Program-made: the position numbers and the translations under genes
The notes under the pieces: generated by a model
Database searches by the model: none
Seen by the model: only the letters and a program-made list of their open reading frames with translations
What the model was told of the DNA's origin: nothing
Shown here: in pieces, positions 24,201 through 33,832 of the stretch
Layout: each line of letters begins with the position of its first letter
Numbering within the stretch: position 1 is the first letter of the stretch
NCBI GenBank assembly: GCA_025024175.1
Contig: QCXZ01000086.1
Location: 12,490,245 to 12,554,244, forward strand
DNA: 64,000 nucleotides
Source of the DNA: Rhyzopertha dominica
Taxonomy: Eukaryota > Arthropoda > Insecta > Coleoptera > Bostrichidae
Reading direction: 5' to 3'

Positions 24201-25163
24201 GATTAAGTTGTAAAACTCAGGTAGTAAGAAATACTTTAATAAATAGTACAGCACTCTTTGTATTTCCTTTATTTTTAATTTTTCTGTGATACTGCAAGTT
24301 CATATTTATCTTGCTGTGTATGCTCTCTTAAGGGTTGTGGTTTATAAAGTTTGGCTGTATTTTTTTTTGGGAAATATGGATCGTAGCCTAGGTCAACGCA
24401 TGTGTCCTATGGATACTAGAAGGGCCATTACTGAATATTTACCGCTATCATTAGAAACCAAAACTCTGCTCTGTAGTTATTTCTTTTTCATTTTACTGTA
24501 TGCTATAAGTAACTGACATGCTCGATTTATTCTGACAATAATTATTACCAAAATGTCAGGAGAATAGAATAATGTATTATATGTATTGTGCAGAAAGAAA
24601 CACTGTGCGTCATCACTTAACAACGAAAAGAAGTCAAAATGATAATTATAAATATTATTCACAGTTCCATAAGTATAACGCAAAACAGTTGTTAAATTTC
24701 GGAACGTGATGCTACTATTTACACAAACAATTGGGATCCGCAGGTAGGTATGATGTTCTTTCCAGGAATTCTGGATCTTTTGGTGAACCAGTGAGGTAAA
24801 AGGGTTGTTTATAAACGTTTCTGTTAAATGCTCTATCTTTGCGCCAGCCTGCTTGCTTTAGGGTATAAAATTACTTTAGATATTTGAAAAATGTTCCTAA
24901 TAACATTTAACACAATAATATACTTCAGACGCGTCGAACTAAATTCAAATACCTATAAAGACGCATGTAAAAAATAAGTATGGTAAGTAGTACCGACAAT
25001 GTCTAAATATGCTAGTTAATTCTAGCTACCTCTTATCAAACGACAAATACTGTACCATACCACAAAGATTTTATTGACTGGAGGCTGAGCTGAAAAATAT
25101 GAATATACTGTAAATAATAAATAGTTCTTAATGTAACAATTCCTGTAAATTTATTATAACTGC
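21253..25163. other. Unassigned 3.9-kb stretch before the LTR element
   Basis: A GC-richer patch (about 21250-22070) precedes AT-rich DNA with isolated N bases at 23073, 23122, 23243 and 23582. I recognise no transposon domain. One candidate first exon lies at 23738-23792 and is listed separately. A hydrophobic minus-strand frame at 22445-22831 has no supporting features. Confidence 0.3.
23738..23792 (+). other. Possible first coding exon (uncertain)
   Basis: AGACATGG places an ATG in a fair animal start context. The following frame (MAACEHEHHIHVNKLETI) is open and ends at a good splice donor, GGTAAGC. No matching downstream exon was recognised, so a chance occurrence remains likely. Confidence 0.2.
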
Positions 25164-25352
25164 ACTTTTCGTCTTGCGGAAAGAAAATTTGTTTTTAAAA
25201 AACGTTTTTATTCCAGCCTGGTTACAATACGACTGACTTATCTAATACAGCTTGTAATGAAACAGTGTTAAGTAATATGATATGTTAGATAAGCACTTTG
25301 CTAGTTGAACAACTTGTCTACGTGTTAACCTTGAGACTCGGGAGCGTTAACT
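25164..25352 (-). repeat. Inverted extra LTR, head-to-head with the 5' LTR
   Basis: A 189-bp reverse-complement copy of the LTR, identical by eye to the two flanking the provirus. It is followed by CCTCCGC (25353-25359), which is the reverse complement of the last 7 nt of the element's polypurine tract (GCGGAGG, 32617-32623). The LTR therefore derives from a 3' end of the same family in opposite orientation, joined directly to the start of the 5' LTR. Confidence 0.9.
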
Positions 25353-25359
25353 CCTCCGC

Positions 25360-25548
25360 AGTTAACGCTCCCGAGTCTCAAGGTTAACACGTAGACAAGT
25401 TGTTCAACTAGCAAAGTGCTTATCTAACATATCATATTACTTAACACTGTTTCATTACAAGCTGTATTAGATAAGTCAGTCGTATTGTAACCAGGCTGGA
25501 ATAAAAACGTTTTTTAAAAACAAATTTTCTTTCCGCAAGACGAAAAGT
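25360..25548 (+). repeat. 5' LTR of the errantivirus-like element
   Basis: 189 bp, beginning AGTTAACGCTCCC and ending GACGAAAAGT. It looks identical to the 3' LTR at 32624-32812. The AGTTA-type start rather than TG...CA is characteristic of insect Gypsy/errantiviruses. AATAAA occurs in GGAATAAAAACG near 25498 and could act as the polyadenylation signal. Confidence 0.95.
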
Positions 25549-25565
25549 GGCGCAGTCAGTAGGAT
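25548..25565 (+). promoter_or_regulatory. Primer-binding site, tRNA-Ser type
   Basis: TGGCGCAGTCAGTAGGAT overlaps the last T of the LTR. It resembles the complement of a tRNA-Ser 3' end, the primer used by the 17.6/297-type insect elements. This is where minus-strand DNA synthesis would begin. Confidence 0.85.
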
Positions 25566-25986
25566 TTGCCAAACGGTTTACATCGAGTATTACTGTTTTG
25601 TTTCAACAATTAATTGGCATTAATCCTACAAAAATTAAAAAACGCGAAAAATCCGTCGGGTACACATCGACTCAGGCCAGGGGATAGGAACAAGCATCGT
25701 CTAACACCCTATTGGTGCGAGCAAGAAACCTCATAGTTAAGCAGCCAGGGATAAGACCAGCATCGCTTTCCTTTTGGCAAAACCATAGGCTAAGAAGAAT
25801 GAGAAGTTGCATCTTGTGGATTACGCTGTAAGTCCCATTTTCCATTCCATTTAGTTACTAGTACTGTATATATATTAATTTCACCCTGCGTGTAAATAAC
25901 CGATCCTGAACCAATTAATTACTATTTTGGAAAACTTAGAACTCGATCCAGGTACTGAAAATTCATTAAACGATCAAAATTCAACA

Positions 25987-27189
25987 ATGGCTAATCCGAA
26001 CTACCAATTAATGAAATATCAAGCCGACAACATCCCGCATTTTGATGGCAACCCCAAACAAATAAATCGATTCATTAAATCTTGCGAAATTTTACTTAGA
26101 AATCATCAGGACGCTACCAATGCTAATGCCCCAATTAATATTTGTCTGTTAGATACCATATTGAGTAAATTAACAGGTAGAGCTGCCGATTTAATAGCTT
26201 CACGTATAGAACTTGATTCTTGGAATTCAGTAAAGTCTGCTTTATTAGCGACCTTTTCGGACCAAAGATCGATAGATTGCTTAGTGCAAGACTTGATTTC
26301 ATTAAAACCTCACAATAATGAAACGCCGCAAAATTTTGGTTTACGCTTGCAAGATGCCAGAAGTTTGCTTGTATCAAAATTAAATGCAACTAACGAACAG
26401 GCTAACGTTAAACTTTTAAAGATTAATCAGTATGAAGACTTAGCTTTAAAGACATTTATTAACGGACTAAATTATCACATGCAGTTAGTAGTGCGCTTGA
26501 AAAATCCAAATTCACTAGAACAGGCAATCTCTTTTGCGCTAGAAGAAGAGAATTTTCTTTTATATAGACAACGTGCAAACAGTACGAATAAGATAACTAC
26601 TACAGTTCAACAAACCACAGTTAGCAAACCCCCAGTAAACACACAACCNCGATTCAGACCTATGTTTAGGCCTCCACAACATTTTTTCAACGAAAGACCA
26701 CAGTTCACCCCAAACTTTGGCACTCAAACACATTTTAGCTCATTTGGAACCCAACCTACATTTGGATTTAAACGCCCAGCATTCTCAGGTCAATCAAATT
26801 TTGCTAAAAGACCAAATTACAATTTCAGACCAAATTTTACGCAACAAAATACACAACCTCAATATTTTGGCAATAAAACTCCTTCTAAAATTGAAAGATT
26901 ACCCAAACCAGAGCCAATGGACACCTCCTCAGGTAATTCCAGATTTCTAAATCGCTCAAGACAAAGTTATGTACCTCAACAAAATTTATTCGCTCAGACG
27001 GTAGAATCAGAAACGGAAAACTACGAATATGACGATAATCCCTACGAATCAGAATATTATGACAACCCGGAAGAATTAGAAAATTTTGAAGGCNATAACG
27101 AATATTTAGATGTTCAATATGTTCCCGATACTGAATCTTACGCAGATCAAAATTTTCACAATGCCCAGAGTACGAGCAACACGAGATAA
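25987..27189 (+). CDS. gag: Gag of the errantivirus-like element
   Basis: 400 codons from ATG 25987 (MANPNYQLMKYQ). The frame is open for 20 codons upstream but lacks an earlier ATG. The N-terminal half (about residues 10-210) is a helical capsid-like region with FIKSCEILL, LIASRIELDSW and the ALKTFINGL motif common in Gypsy Gag. The C-terminal half is rich in Phe, Pro, Gln, Asn and Arg, with repeated RP.F/NF motifs and a final acidic tail. There is no CCHC knuckle, so the basic Phe-rich region may bind RNA. Single N bases at 26649 and 27094 leave two codons unresolved. It ends 34 nt after a slippery site shared with pol. Confidence 0.9.
   Translation: MANPNYQLMKYQADNIPHFDGNPKQINRFIKSCEILLRNHQDATNANAPINICLLDTILSKLTGRAADLIASRIELDSWNSVKSALLATFSDQRSIDCLVQDLISLKPHNNETPQNFGLRLQDARSLLVSKLNATNEQANVKLLKINQYEDLALKTFINGLNYHMQLVVRLKNPNSLEQAISFALEEENFLLYRQRANSTNKITTTVQQTTVSKPPVNTQXRFRPMFRPPQHFFNERPQFTPNFGTQTHFSSFGTQPTFGFKRPAFSGQSNFAKRPNYNFRPNFTQQNTQPQYFGNKTPSKIERLPKPEPMDTSSGNSRFLNRSRQSYVPQQNLFAQTVESETENYEYDDNPYESEYYDNPEELENFEGXNEYLDVQYVPDTESYADQNFHNAQSTSNTR
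27150..27156 (+). promoter_or_regulatory. -1 ribosomal frameshift site (AAATTTT)
   Basis: A canonical X XXY YYZ heptamer, read A AAT TTT in the gag frame. It lies just upstream of the gag stop (27187-27189). The -1 frame is open from the heptamer into protease, which fits a gag-pol fusion by frameshifting. I could not assess downstream RNA structure. Confidence 0.7.
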
Positions 27190-28268
27190 TACATCTCAAT
27201 AATTATACCAAAACAGATCTACCCATAATTTTTATTCCTGAATTAAACGCCAAATTTTTAGTAGATACAGGTAGTGGTAAGAGTTTTGTAAAACCCGAAT
27301 TAGCATATCAAGTATATCAAGATTTCATTTTTCCCGAACTTTTTACTGTTAGATCTGCTCATGCAACATCGATACATAACGAAGCTATGATTATTCCCAC
27401 ATTTCCTTCTTTTAACACTTCATCAGATCATAAATTTTATCTGTTTGATTTCTGTCCAAATTTTGATGGATTAATTGGAATAGATTTCTTATTAAAAGTT
27501 GGTGCAAATATTAATTTTAAAAATTCAACGCTTGAAACTCCGAATGTAATCATTCCCCTATACATTGATAACAAATTGCAACAGACAAATTTTTTCGAAT
27601 CATTTAAAGTAATAATTCCCCCTAGAAGCACTCGTAAAGTCGAAATTCCTGTAAACCAACAAAGTGGTATTGGTATTTTACCATATACAAATTTTAACGG
27701 TGCAGAGATGCCCGAAGCCCTCGTTAATGTTGTAAATTCATATGCTTTGACACTTGTAACTAATTCAAGCGAAAGCCCAGTTGAAATTGAACTTTTCAAA
27801 CCTTTAGATATTCAGATGATAAACGAAGCTGAAGTAAACTTTGTTGAAAAAATGGAAACTGAAACAATCTACGATAATGAAATAGATAATTTGCACAAAC
27901 AAAAGCTAAAAAATTTAAGATTGGAACATTGTAATTCGGAAGAGTATAAAGCAATACGGGATCTTTGTTACGAGTACAGAGATATATTTTACTGCGAAGG
28001 AACCCCTCTCAGTTTTACAAATCAGGTGAAACACAAAATTAACCTCACGGACGAAACACCCATCTATACTAAAACATACCGATACCCCGAAATCCATCGA
28101 CAAGAAGTAAATTCACAAATCAGCAAAATGTTAAATGATGGCATTATTCAAAATTCTACTACTCCTTGGAGTAGCCCAATTTGGGTCGTACCCAAAATAT
28201 TGGATGCTTCCGGAAGACGTAAGTGGCGAATAGTAGTAGATTATAGAAAATTAAATCAAAAACAATAG
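27157..28268 (+). pseudogene. pol: Pol part 1: protease and start of reverse transcriptase (truncated by frameshift)
   Basis: The frame opens inside gag (-1) and encodes an aspartic protease with LVDTGSGKSFV (Asp codon at 27264) and the later LIGIDFLLK. A linker and the RT fingers follow, with YRYPEIHRQEV, GIIQNSTTPWSSPIWVVPK and RRKWRIVVDYRKLN. It terminates at a stop at 28266-28268 just after the VDYRKLN motif. RT continues in a different frame immediately downstream, so one indel lies near 28255-28266, next to an A-rich run. A sequencing error is therefore a real possibility. Confidence 0.9.
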
Positions 28269-30448
28269 ATGACAAATTTCCACTGCCAAATATCTCAGAT
28301 ATTTTGGACAAGTTAGGAAAGGCCCAGTATTTCACAACTCTCGACCTTGCCAATGGATTTCACCAAATTGAAATGCACAGAGACGACATCCAAAAAACTG
28401 CTTTTTCTACTGACACAGGTCTTTACGAATTTAAACGGATGCCATTTGGTTTAAAAAATGCACCTTCGACATTCCAAAGGGTTATGAATAATGTGTTACG
28501 TGGTTATCAAAATGAAATATGTTTGGTATACCTCGATGACATTATCATATTTTCGACCTCTCTTCAAGAACACGTTCAACGACTAAAATTAATTTTCGAA
28601 AGAATTCGGCAATCAAAATTAAAAATCCAGCTTGATAAGTCTGAATTTCTACATAAAGAAGTAGCATATTTGGGACACAAAATTACTAGAGATGGTGTAA
28701 TGCCTAACCCAGATAAAGTAGAAGCCGTAAAAAACTTTCCCGTTCCAAGAACCCAAAAGGAGATTAAATCATTTCTAGGTCTCGCCGGTTATTACCGAAA
28801 ATTCATAAAAGATTTTGCCAAAATTACCAAACCCCTAACTTCATGTTTAAAGAAAAATTCCAAAATTGAACACACCCCTTCTTTTATGCAATCTTTTAAT
28901 CACCTTAAAACCCTTTTAATTAATGCCCCAATATTGAAATATCCGGACTTTACCAAACCTTTCGTTCTTACAACAGACGCATCTAATGTAGCCCTAGGAG
29001 CAGTTTTGTCTCAGGGAACCCCACCAAACGATCAACCCATAGCATATGCATCAAGAACTTTAAACGACACGGAACAAAAGTATTCGACAATAGAAAAAGA
29101 GCTGTTAGCTATTGTCTGGTCATGCAAGTACTTCAGGCCGTATTTATTTGGTCGAAAATTCAAGATATACACTGATCATAGACCCCTTGTATGGTTATTT
29201 AATCTCAAGGAGCCTAACTCAAAATTAATGAGATGGCGCCTCAAACTAGAAGAGTTTGACTATGAGATAATATACAAAAAGGGTAAACAAAATACAAACG
29301 CCGACGCACTTTCTCGAATTCAGTTAAATACTTTGGATACTCAATCGGTAATAAACAACCCAGGTGATATTAATCTCGACGTAGAGAACTTTTTAGATCA
29401 AAATTTTGACCCTAACGCTTTAATTCACAACGAAATATCAGAAACTCTCGAAATTATCGAAAACGGAAATTCTGAACCCAATATTAAAATTTTGCAAAAC
29501 GTTCAAATTAAACCTCCCTGCATTAGTAACTCAGGTACCGCACACAGCTCGAACACACCGGAAACACTTAACGACATTCCAATATTAGACGAAATAATCA
29601 ATAATAAACCTATTCAAATAATTGTCAAAAAATCACCTCATGGCGCTTATGTTAAAACAACCCACGAAAATTTCGATGGCAACAAAATTATAAAAACAAC
29701 ACTACCCCTGAATACAACAGCAATTACGGATTTTCTCAAACAGTTTCTCACCCAGAAAACTACATTTGTTCATTTGATATCTAAAGAATTACGCCCATAT
29801 TTCCAACAGTCTTTATCAAAATATTTCAGAAACTACAAGTTAATCGAATGTACAAAATTAATACACAACGTATTGCCTGATGAAAGAGAACTACTCATCA
29901 AACACAAACATGAAGGTAACTCGAACCACCGTGGTATCGAAGAAACATGTAAATTCCTAAAAACAAATTACTATTGGAAATCGCTTAAATCAGACGTTAC
30001 TAAATTTATACACAATTGTGAAATTTGCCAAAGAGCAAAATACAACAGGAAACCCCCAAAACAACCTTTAGTTTTAACGGAGACACCGTCAAAGCCGTTT
30101 GAAATTATTCACATCGATACTTTTATTATTGGGAAACAGAAATTTCTGACCATATTGGACAAATTCTCAAAATACGGTCAAGCCCTTCCACATTTTGGAA
30201 CTGCGATTTCAGTTTGTCAACAATTAGTGTTTTTCTTTTCTTTCTACGGAATTCCTAAACTTATTGTATCTGATAATGGTACCGAATTTAAAAATGAAAT
30301 TTTAGATTCTCTTTTAAAACTTCACAACATCAAAATTCACTTCACAACACCACATCACCATGAATCAAATTCTCCCGTTGAACGACTACATTCCACCTTG
30401 ATAGAACACATCAGAATTTTAAGAGAAACGATGACAAGACTGACATAA
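28262..30448 (+). pseudogene. pol: Pol part 2: RT palm, RNase H, integrase core
   Basis: The frame carries RT motif A (LDLANGFHQIEM), FGLKNAPSTFQ, and the catalytic box VYLDDIIIFS. These are followed by FLGLAGYYRKFI, RNase H motifs (TTDASNVALGAVLSQ, ELLAIVWS, YTDHRPLVWLF, NADALSR), an integrase zinc-binding H..H/C..C segment (HKHEG...CEICQRAKY) and the DDE core (IHIDTF, VSDNGTEF, SPVERLHSTL). All catalytic residues I expect are present. A stop near 30446-30448 ends this frame directly after the integrase core, and the rest is in another frame. Confidence 0.92.
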
Positions 30449-30456
30449 TTTCATTA

Positions 30457-30927
30457 ATGCCTTACGCTATAATTGCATACAATAGTACGATACATTCTAA
30501 CACAAACTATACCCCTTTTGAACTAGTTTCAGGTCACACTAATTCTCGAGACCCAATGTTATTAATTCCTTCCCATGTTTTTGGAGAATATATTAATACT
30601 CATCAAAATAATACCAAAGCTCTTTACGACAAAATTCAACAAGAAAGCAAGGAACGCAAACACAAAATTATTGACAAAATTAATGAAAGTAAAACCAACC
30701 AAAAATTAATATTAGGCTCGAAAGTATACAAAAAATTGGAAACACGTTCAGGTAAACTAAAAAATAAATTTACAGGTCCTTTTACTTTAACAAAGATTTT
30801 GGAAAACAATAAGATTGAAATTGAATACCCGAAAACAAAATCTAAAGAAGTTATACACATCAATGAAGCCAAAATTATACCCATTGTTCCAGATGGACCG
30901 GAACACTCTCGTTCGACACCGACGTAA
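30457..30927 (+). pseudogene. pol: Pol part 3: integrase C-terminal region
   Basis: It continues integrase after the second frame break: AIIAYNSTIHSNTNYTPFELV, the standard end of the core, then a basic linker and a small beta-rich domain (KLKNKFTGPFTLTKI, IHINEAKIIP). It ends at a TAA at 30925-30927, overlapping the upstream edge of the env frame, as expected when env is expressed from a spliced RNA. Confidence 0.85.
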
Positions 30928-30929
30928 AA

Positions 30930-32570
30930 TTTCATTATTTAAATGGACATCCTGGATTACTTCCCTTCAAACTTGGAACCGCCAAAATACTTTCAAACCA
31001 TTGGTCATTCATACAAGTATTTGATCTTACCGCAATTAATAAGGAATTTTACAACATTCGGCAACAATCAAGAACACTATTAGAACAAATAAAATCTAAT
31101 CAAAATTACCACACGGAATATTCAAATTCGATAATCGCACTCGCAACATTAGAAAGACGTATAGAGTCCCAAATTAAACAAATCGACCCGCTATCACAAG
31201 ACAGATCGAAAAGAGGTTTGTTAAATCCTTTAGGCACAATTATAAAATGTATCACAGGAAATTTAGATGGCACAGATGCAGAGCGATACGACAAACAAAT
31301 CGAGCAATTGCAAGAAAACCAAAGCAAACTAAAAGTAAACACATTGGATCAAATTAGTTTATTGGAGACTACAATAAATAAGTTCCAACACTTAATTAGG
31401 AATATTACACATAATCAGATTGTCCTGAAATCAAGAATCATGCAGATTGAAGCCAATATTAAACGTGTAGCTCTCGAACAAGCTAAAACTCATGAATATT
31501 TCCAAATTCACATTGTCTTAAATCAAATCACTTTAATTTATCAAACTATCTATAACGTATTTGAAAAAATCGAAGTAGCAATCACTTTTGCGAAAATTAA
31601 TACTTTACATAACTCAATAATCAGTCCTATTGAATTGTTATCAGAAATTAAAAATATCAAAAGTCACTTAAAAACTGACATGCTTCCCCTGGAAGACAGT
31701 GTAGCAAATATGTTGAGTTTTGAACGCATAATTGAAATCAAAAGTTTTTCAAAAAATTCTGTAATCACCTTCATATTGGAATTACCGCTGGTTGAAACCG
31801 AAATATATCAGTACTTTCGCCTTTATCCTATTCCGATCCCAAAACCAAACAATCTTTTCCAAATTACGATTCCACACAAACCCTACGTAGCATACAGCGG
31901 TATGAGATATTCATACATGGACCAGCAGTGTACCCAAATGCTGCCAAAAGAATATATTTGCAAAAATGCCCACACAGCGTACCTGGAAGACGATCCACCT
32001 TGTGCCGTTCAATTACTAGCATATAAGAAAAATATTACAAATTGCCAAATCTTCAACATCAAATTAAGCCAATTACAAGTCACCAAAATTAGTGATGGGA
32101 AATGGTTCATCACCACACCTGCACGTCAGATAGCTGTAACAACCTGTGGAACTGCCAAAAACAACATACCACTTTTTGGATCATATTTATTGGAATCGAA
32201 TCCAAATTGCGAAGTTCGACTACAATCGTTTATTCTACAAACCCACAAGCCCAGTCAGCTGGCCTATGTCAAGCTAAATCTGCCTGCACTCAACTTCACC
32301 ATGGTTAACCGAAATTCTTCAGCGATCTTCAACCCACCTGCATTAAATTTGGACATCGTCNACTTTAAAGAAACCAGGGACATACAAGAAGAATTGGAAC
32401 AACAGCGTCAGCACATCGAAAATGTGTCAGTGCCGGTATATGTGAAAAGAGCGAGTGTTTGGACTATAGTGTTATACGTTTTGTTCTCGATTGCGGCCGT
32501 GTACCTTCTCAAAAACTTAATTTTTAAACATTGTCAAAAACCGAAAACCAACGACGAAATTGTTATATAA
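30930..32570 (+). CDS. env: Env-like glycoprotein of the errantivirus-like element
   Basis: One frame stays open from before 30930 to the stop at 32568-32570. A furin-type site RSKR is encoded at 31203-31214, followed at once by a Gly/Leu-rich putative fusion segment (GLLNPLGTIIKCITGNLDG). A long helical region comes next, then a Cys-containing ectodomain, and a C-terminal membrane span at about 32450-32525 (VLYVLFSIAAVYLL) with a short basic tail. This layout is that of errantiviral Env proteins related to baculovirus F. No in-frame ATG with a signal peptide lies at the upstream end, so the start is probably supplied by splicing. One unresolved base at 32361 affects one codon. The reading frame otherwise looks uninterrupted. 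Confidence 0.88.
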   Translation, partial: FHYLNGHPGLLPFKLGTAKILSNHWSFIQVFDLTAINKEFYNIRQQSRTLLEQIKSNQNYHTEYSNSIIALATLERRIESQIKQIDPLSQDRSKRGLLNPLGTIIKCITGNLDGTDAERYDKQIEQLQENQSKLKVNTLDQISLLETTINKFQHLIRNITHNQIVLKSRIMQIEANIKRVALEQAKTHEYFQIHIVLNQITLIYQTIYNVFEKIEVAITFAKINTLHNSIISPIELLSEIKNIKSHLKTDMLPLEDSVANMLSFERIIEIKSFSKNSVITFILELPLVETEIYQYFRLYPIPIPKPNNLFQITIPHKPYVAYSGMRYSYMDQQCTQMLPKEYICKNAHTAYLEDDPPCAVQLLAYKKNITNCQIFNIKLSQLQVTKISDGKWFITTPARQIAVTTCGTAKNNIPLFGSYLLESNPNCEVRLQSFILQTHKPSQLAYVKLNLPALNFTMVNRNSSAIFNPPALNLDIVXFKETRDIQEELEQQRQHIENVSVPVYVKRASVWTIVLYVLFSIAAVYLLKNLIFKHCQKPKTNDEIVI

Positions 32571-32612
32571 TAATTCCTAGTGAAAACACATCATCTGGAT
32601 GTGCTTTCATCT

Positions 32613-32623
32613 AAGGGCGGAGG
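32613..32623 (+). promoter_or_regulatory. Polypurine tract
   Basis: AAGGGCGGAGG immediately precedes the 3' LTR, the expected primer for plus-strand synthesis. Its last 7 nt are also found, inverted, between the head-to-head LTRs upstream. Confidence 0.85.
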
Positions 32624-32812
32624 AGTTAACGCTCCCGAGTCTCAAGGTTAACACGTAGACAAGTTGTTCAACTAGCAAAGTGCTTATCTAACATATCATA
32701 TTACTTAACACTGTTTCATTACAAGCTGTATTAGATAAGTCAGTCGTATTGTAACCAGGCTGGAATAAAAACGTTTTTTAAAAACAAATTTTCTTTCCGC
32801 AAGACGAAAAGT
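32624..32812 (+). repeat. 3' LTR of the errantivirus-like element
   Basis: 189 bp, AGTTAACGCTCCC to GACGAAAAGT, identical by eye to the 5' LTR and to the inverted copy at 25164-25352. Confidence 0.95.
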
Positions 32813-33047
32813 CTCGATACAGTACACCTTAAATTATAGTAAGAACAATATTGCATATCACTTTTCTGTATTTGTGAAGGATTACTCACCTATACCTACT
32901 TTCCGGTATTAAAACTTTTATGACTTTTATGTCCGCTTACGTCACCGGAGGACCATAAAAGTTTTAATACCAGAAAGTATAGGTAAGTAGTCCATCACAA
33001 ATACAGAGGAGTGACAATGCAATATTGTTCTTACCTGCATCGAGTTT
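32813..33047. repeat. Foldback (inverted-repeat) element abutting the 3' LTR
   Basis: The left arm begins CTCGATACAG and contains AAGAACAATATTGCAT, CTGTATTTGTGA and GGTATTAAAACTTTTATG. The right arm contains their complements and ends at GCATCGAG. The loop near 32920-32955 includes CCGCTTACGTCACCGG. The left arm has about 8 extra nt. The left arm starts exactly where the LTR ends, so its own left flank has been replaced by the provirus. Confidence 0.75.
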
Positions 33048-33832
33048 CGCAGAACAACCAGGTAATAACAGACCCCAATGTGCTTAAGCTTACTTACGTG
33101 CCTCAAATCTTATTGCAAGATTACCTGAATGTCGATACGGTTTCAAATCACTACACATAATTTTTGTATCANTCAATCCCACTAGCTACTAGATCGCTCC
33201 GGAAAAGGTGTAATTGCTAGTGTTGCAAATGATTATCATTAAGAATGCATTTTTATTTTTTAATGCAAAAGGTTGTTAAATAACTGTTAAGCATGATTTT
33301 ACAAAAAAAAAAACAATAAAGGAAATGTAACATATTTTAGGTAACCAAAATGCATATTATTTCAAAATTGGTAAACCACTATATCGATGGCATGCATGCA
33401 AAACCTCCTAACTCAAATTTTGCCGAAAATAAGATATTAGCACTACAAGATAGGTTGGGTCCTAATACGCAAGCCTGCAAGACATCATATCTGTTAATAA
33501 ATTCCAACAGCTTCAAAAACCCTAATTTCATTTAGTCCTATCTCAAATCAGCTCCAGCCGTGGAATCAAATGGTCCTATCTCTGTGATTGCGGGGTAGTA
33601 GATATGTGCAATCGGATCGTGCGTAGTGGTTGGTAGTTGGCTGACAAAGTAATTGTAAGTTATTCTATGTCATTTCAAATGAAATAATATAAGAAACTAT
33701 ATATTCATAGTCTACATAGTTTCCTAATGCTATAACTTACATATTTAGTTCTAAAATACCTTAATCTTATTATTTACAGATATGAGGTTTTGCATTGCAA
33801 GTGTTTATACGTGATTTTAAAGATAGGAGTTT
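33048..33832. other. Non-coding stretch upstream of the repeat-family gene
   Basis: No domain was found in 33048-33530. A GC-richer patch at 33550-33645 is followed by a possible intron (donor near 33655, acceptor TTTACAG near 33779) and could be the 5' leader of the gene starting near 33833. Confidence 0.3.

Larger units (their letters stand above)
25360..32812 (+). mobile_element. Errantivirus-like (Gypsy-type) endogenous retrovirus, gag-pol-env
   Basis: A 7,453-bp element with identical LTRs, a primer-binding site, gag, protease-RT-RNase H-integrase, env and a polypurine tract in retroviral order. The gene order, the -1 gag/pol arrangement, the AGTTA LTR start and an Env with a furin-like site are the features of the insect errantivirus group. 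Identical LTRs imply a recent insertion. Pol is broken by two frameshifts (near 28255-28266 and near 30430-30456), so this copy as given cannot make a full polyprotein; assembly indels are an alternative cause. No target-site duplication is visible, because the left flank is another LTR and the right flank starts CTCGATAC. Confidence 0.93.

Noticed and set aside
25160..32816. Target-site duplication of the provirus
   Set aside because: Compared 4-6 bp at the outer and inner LTR borders (ACTGC, CCGC, CTCGA); none match.
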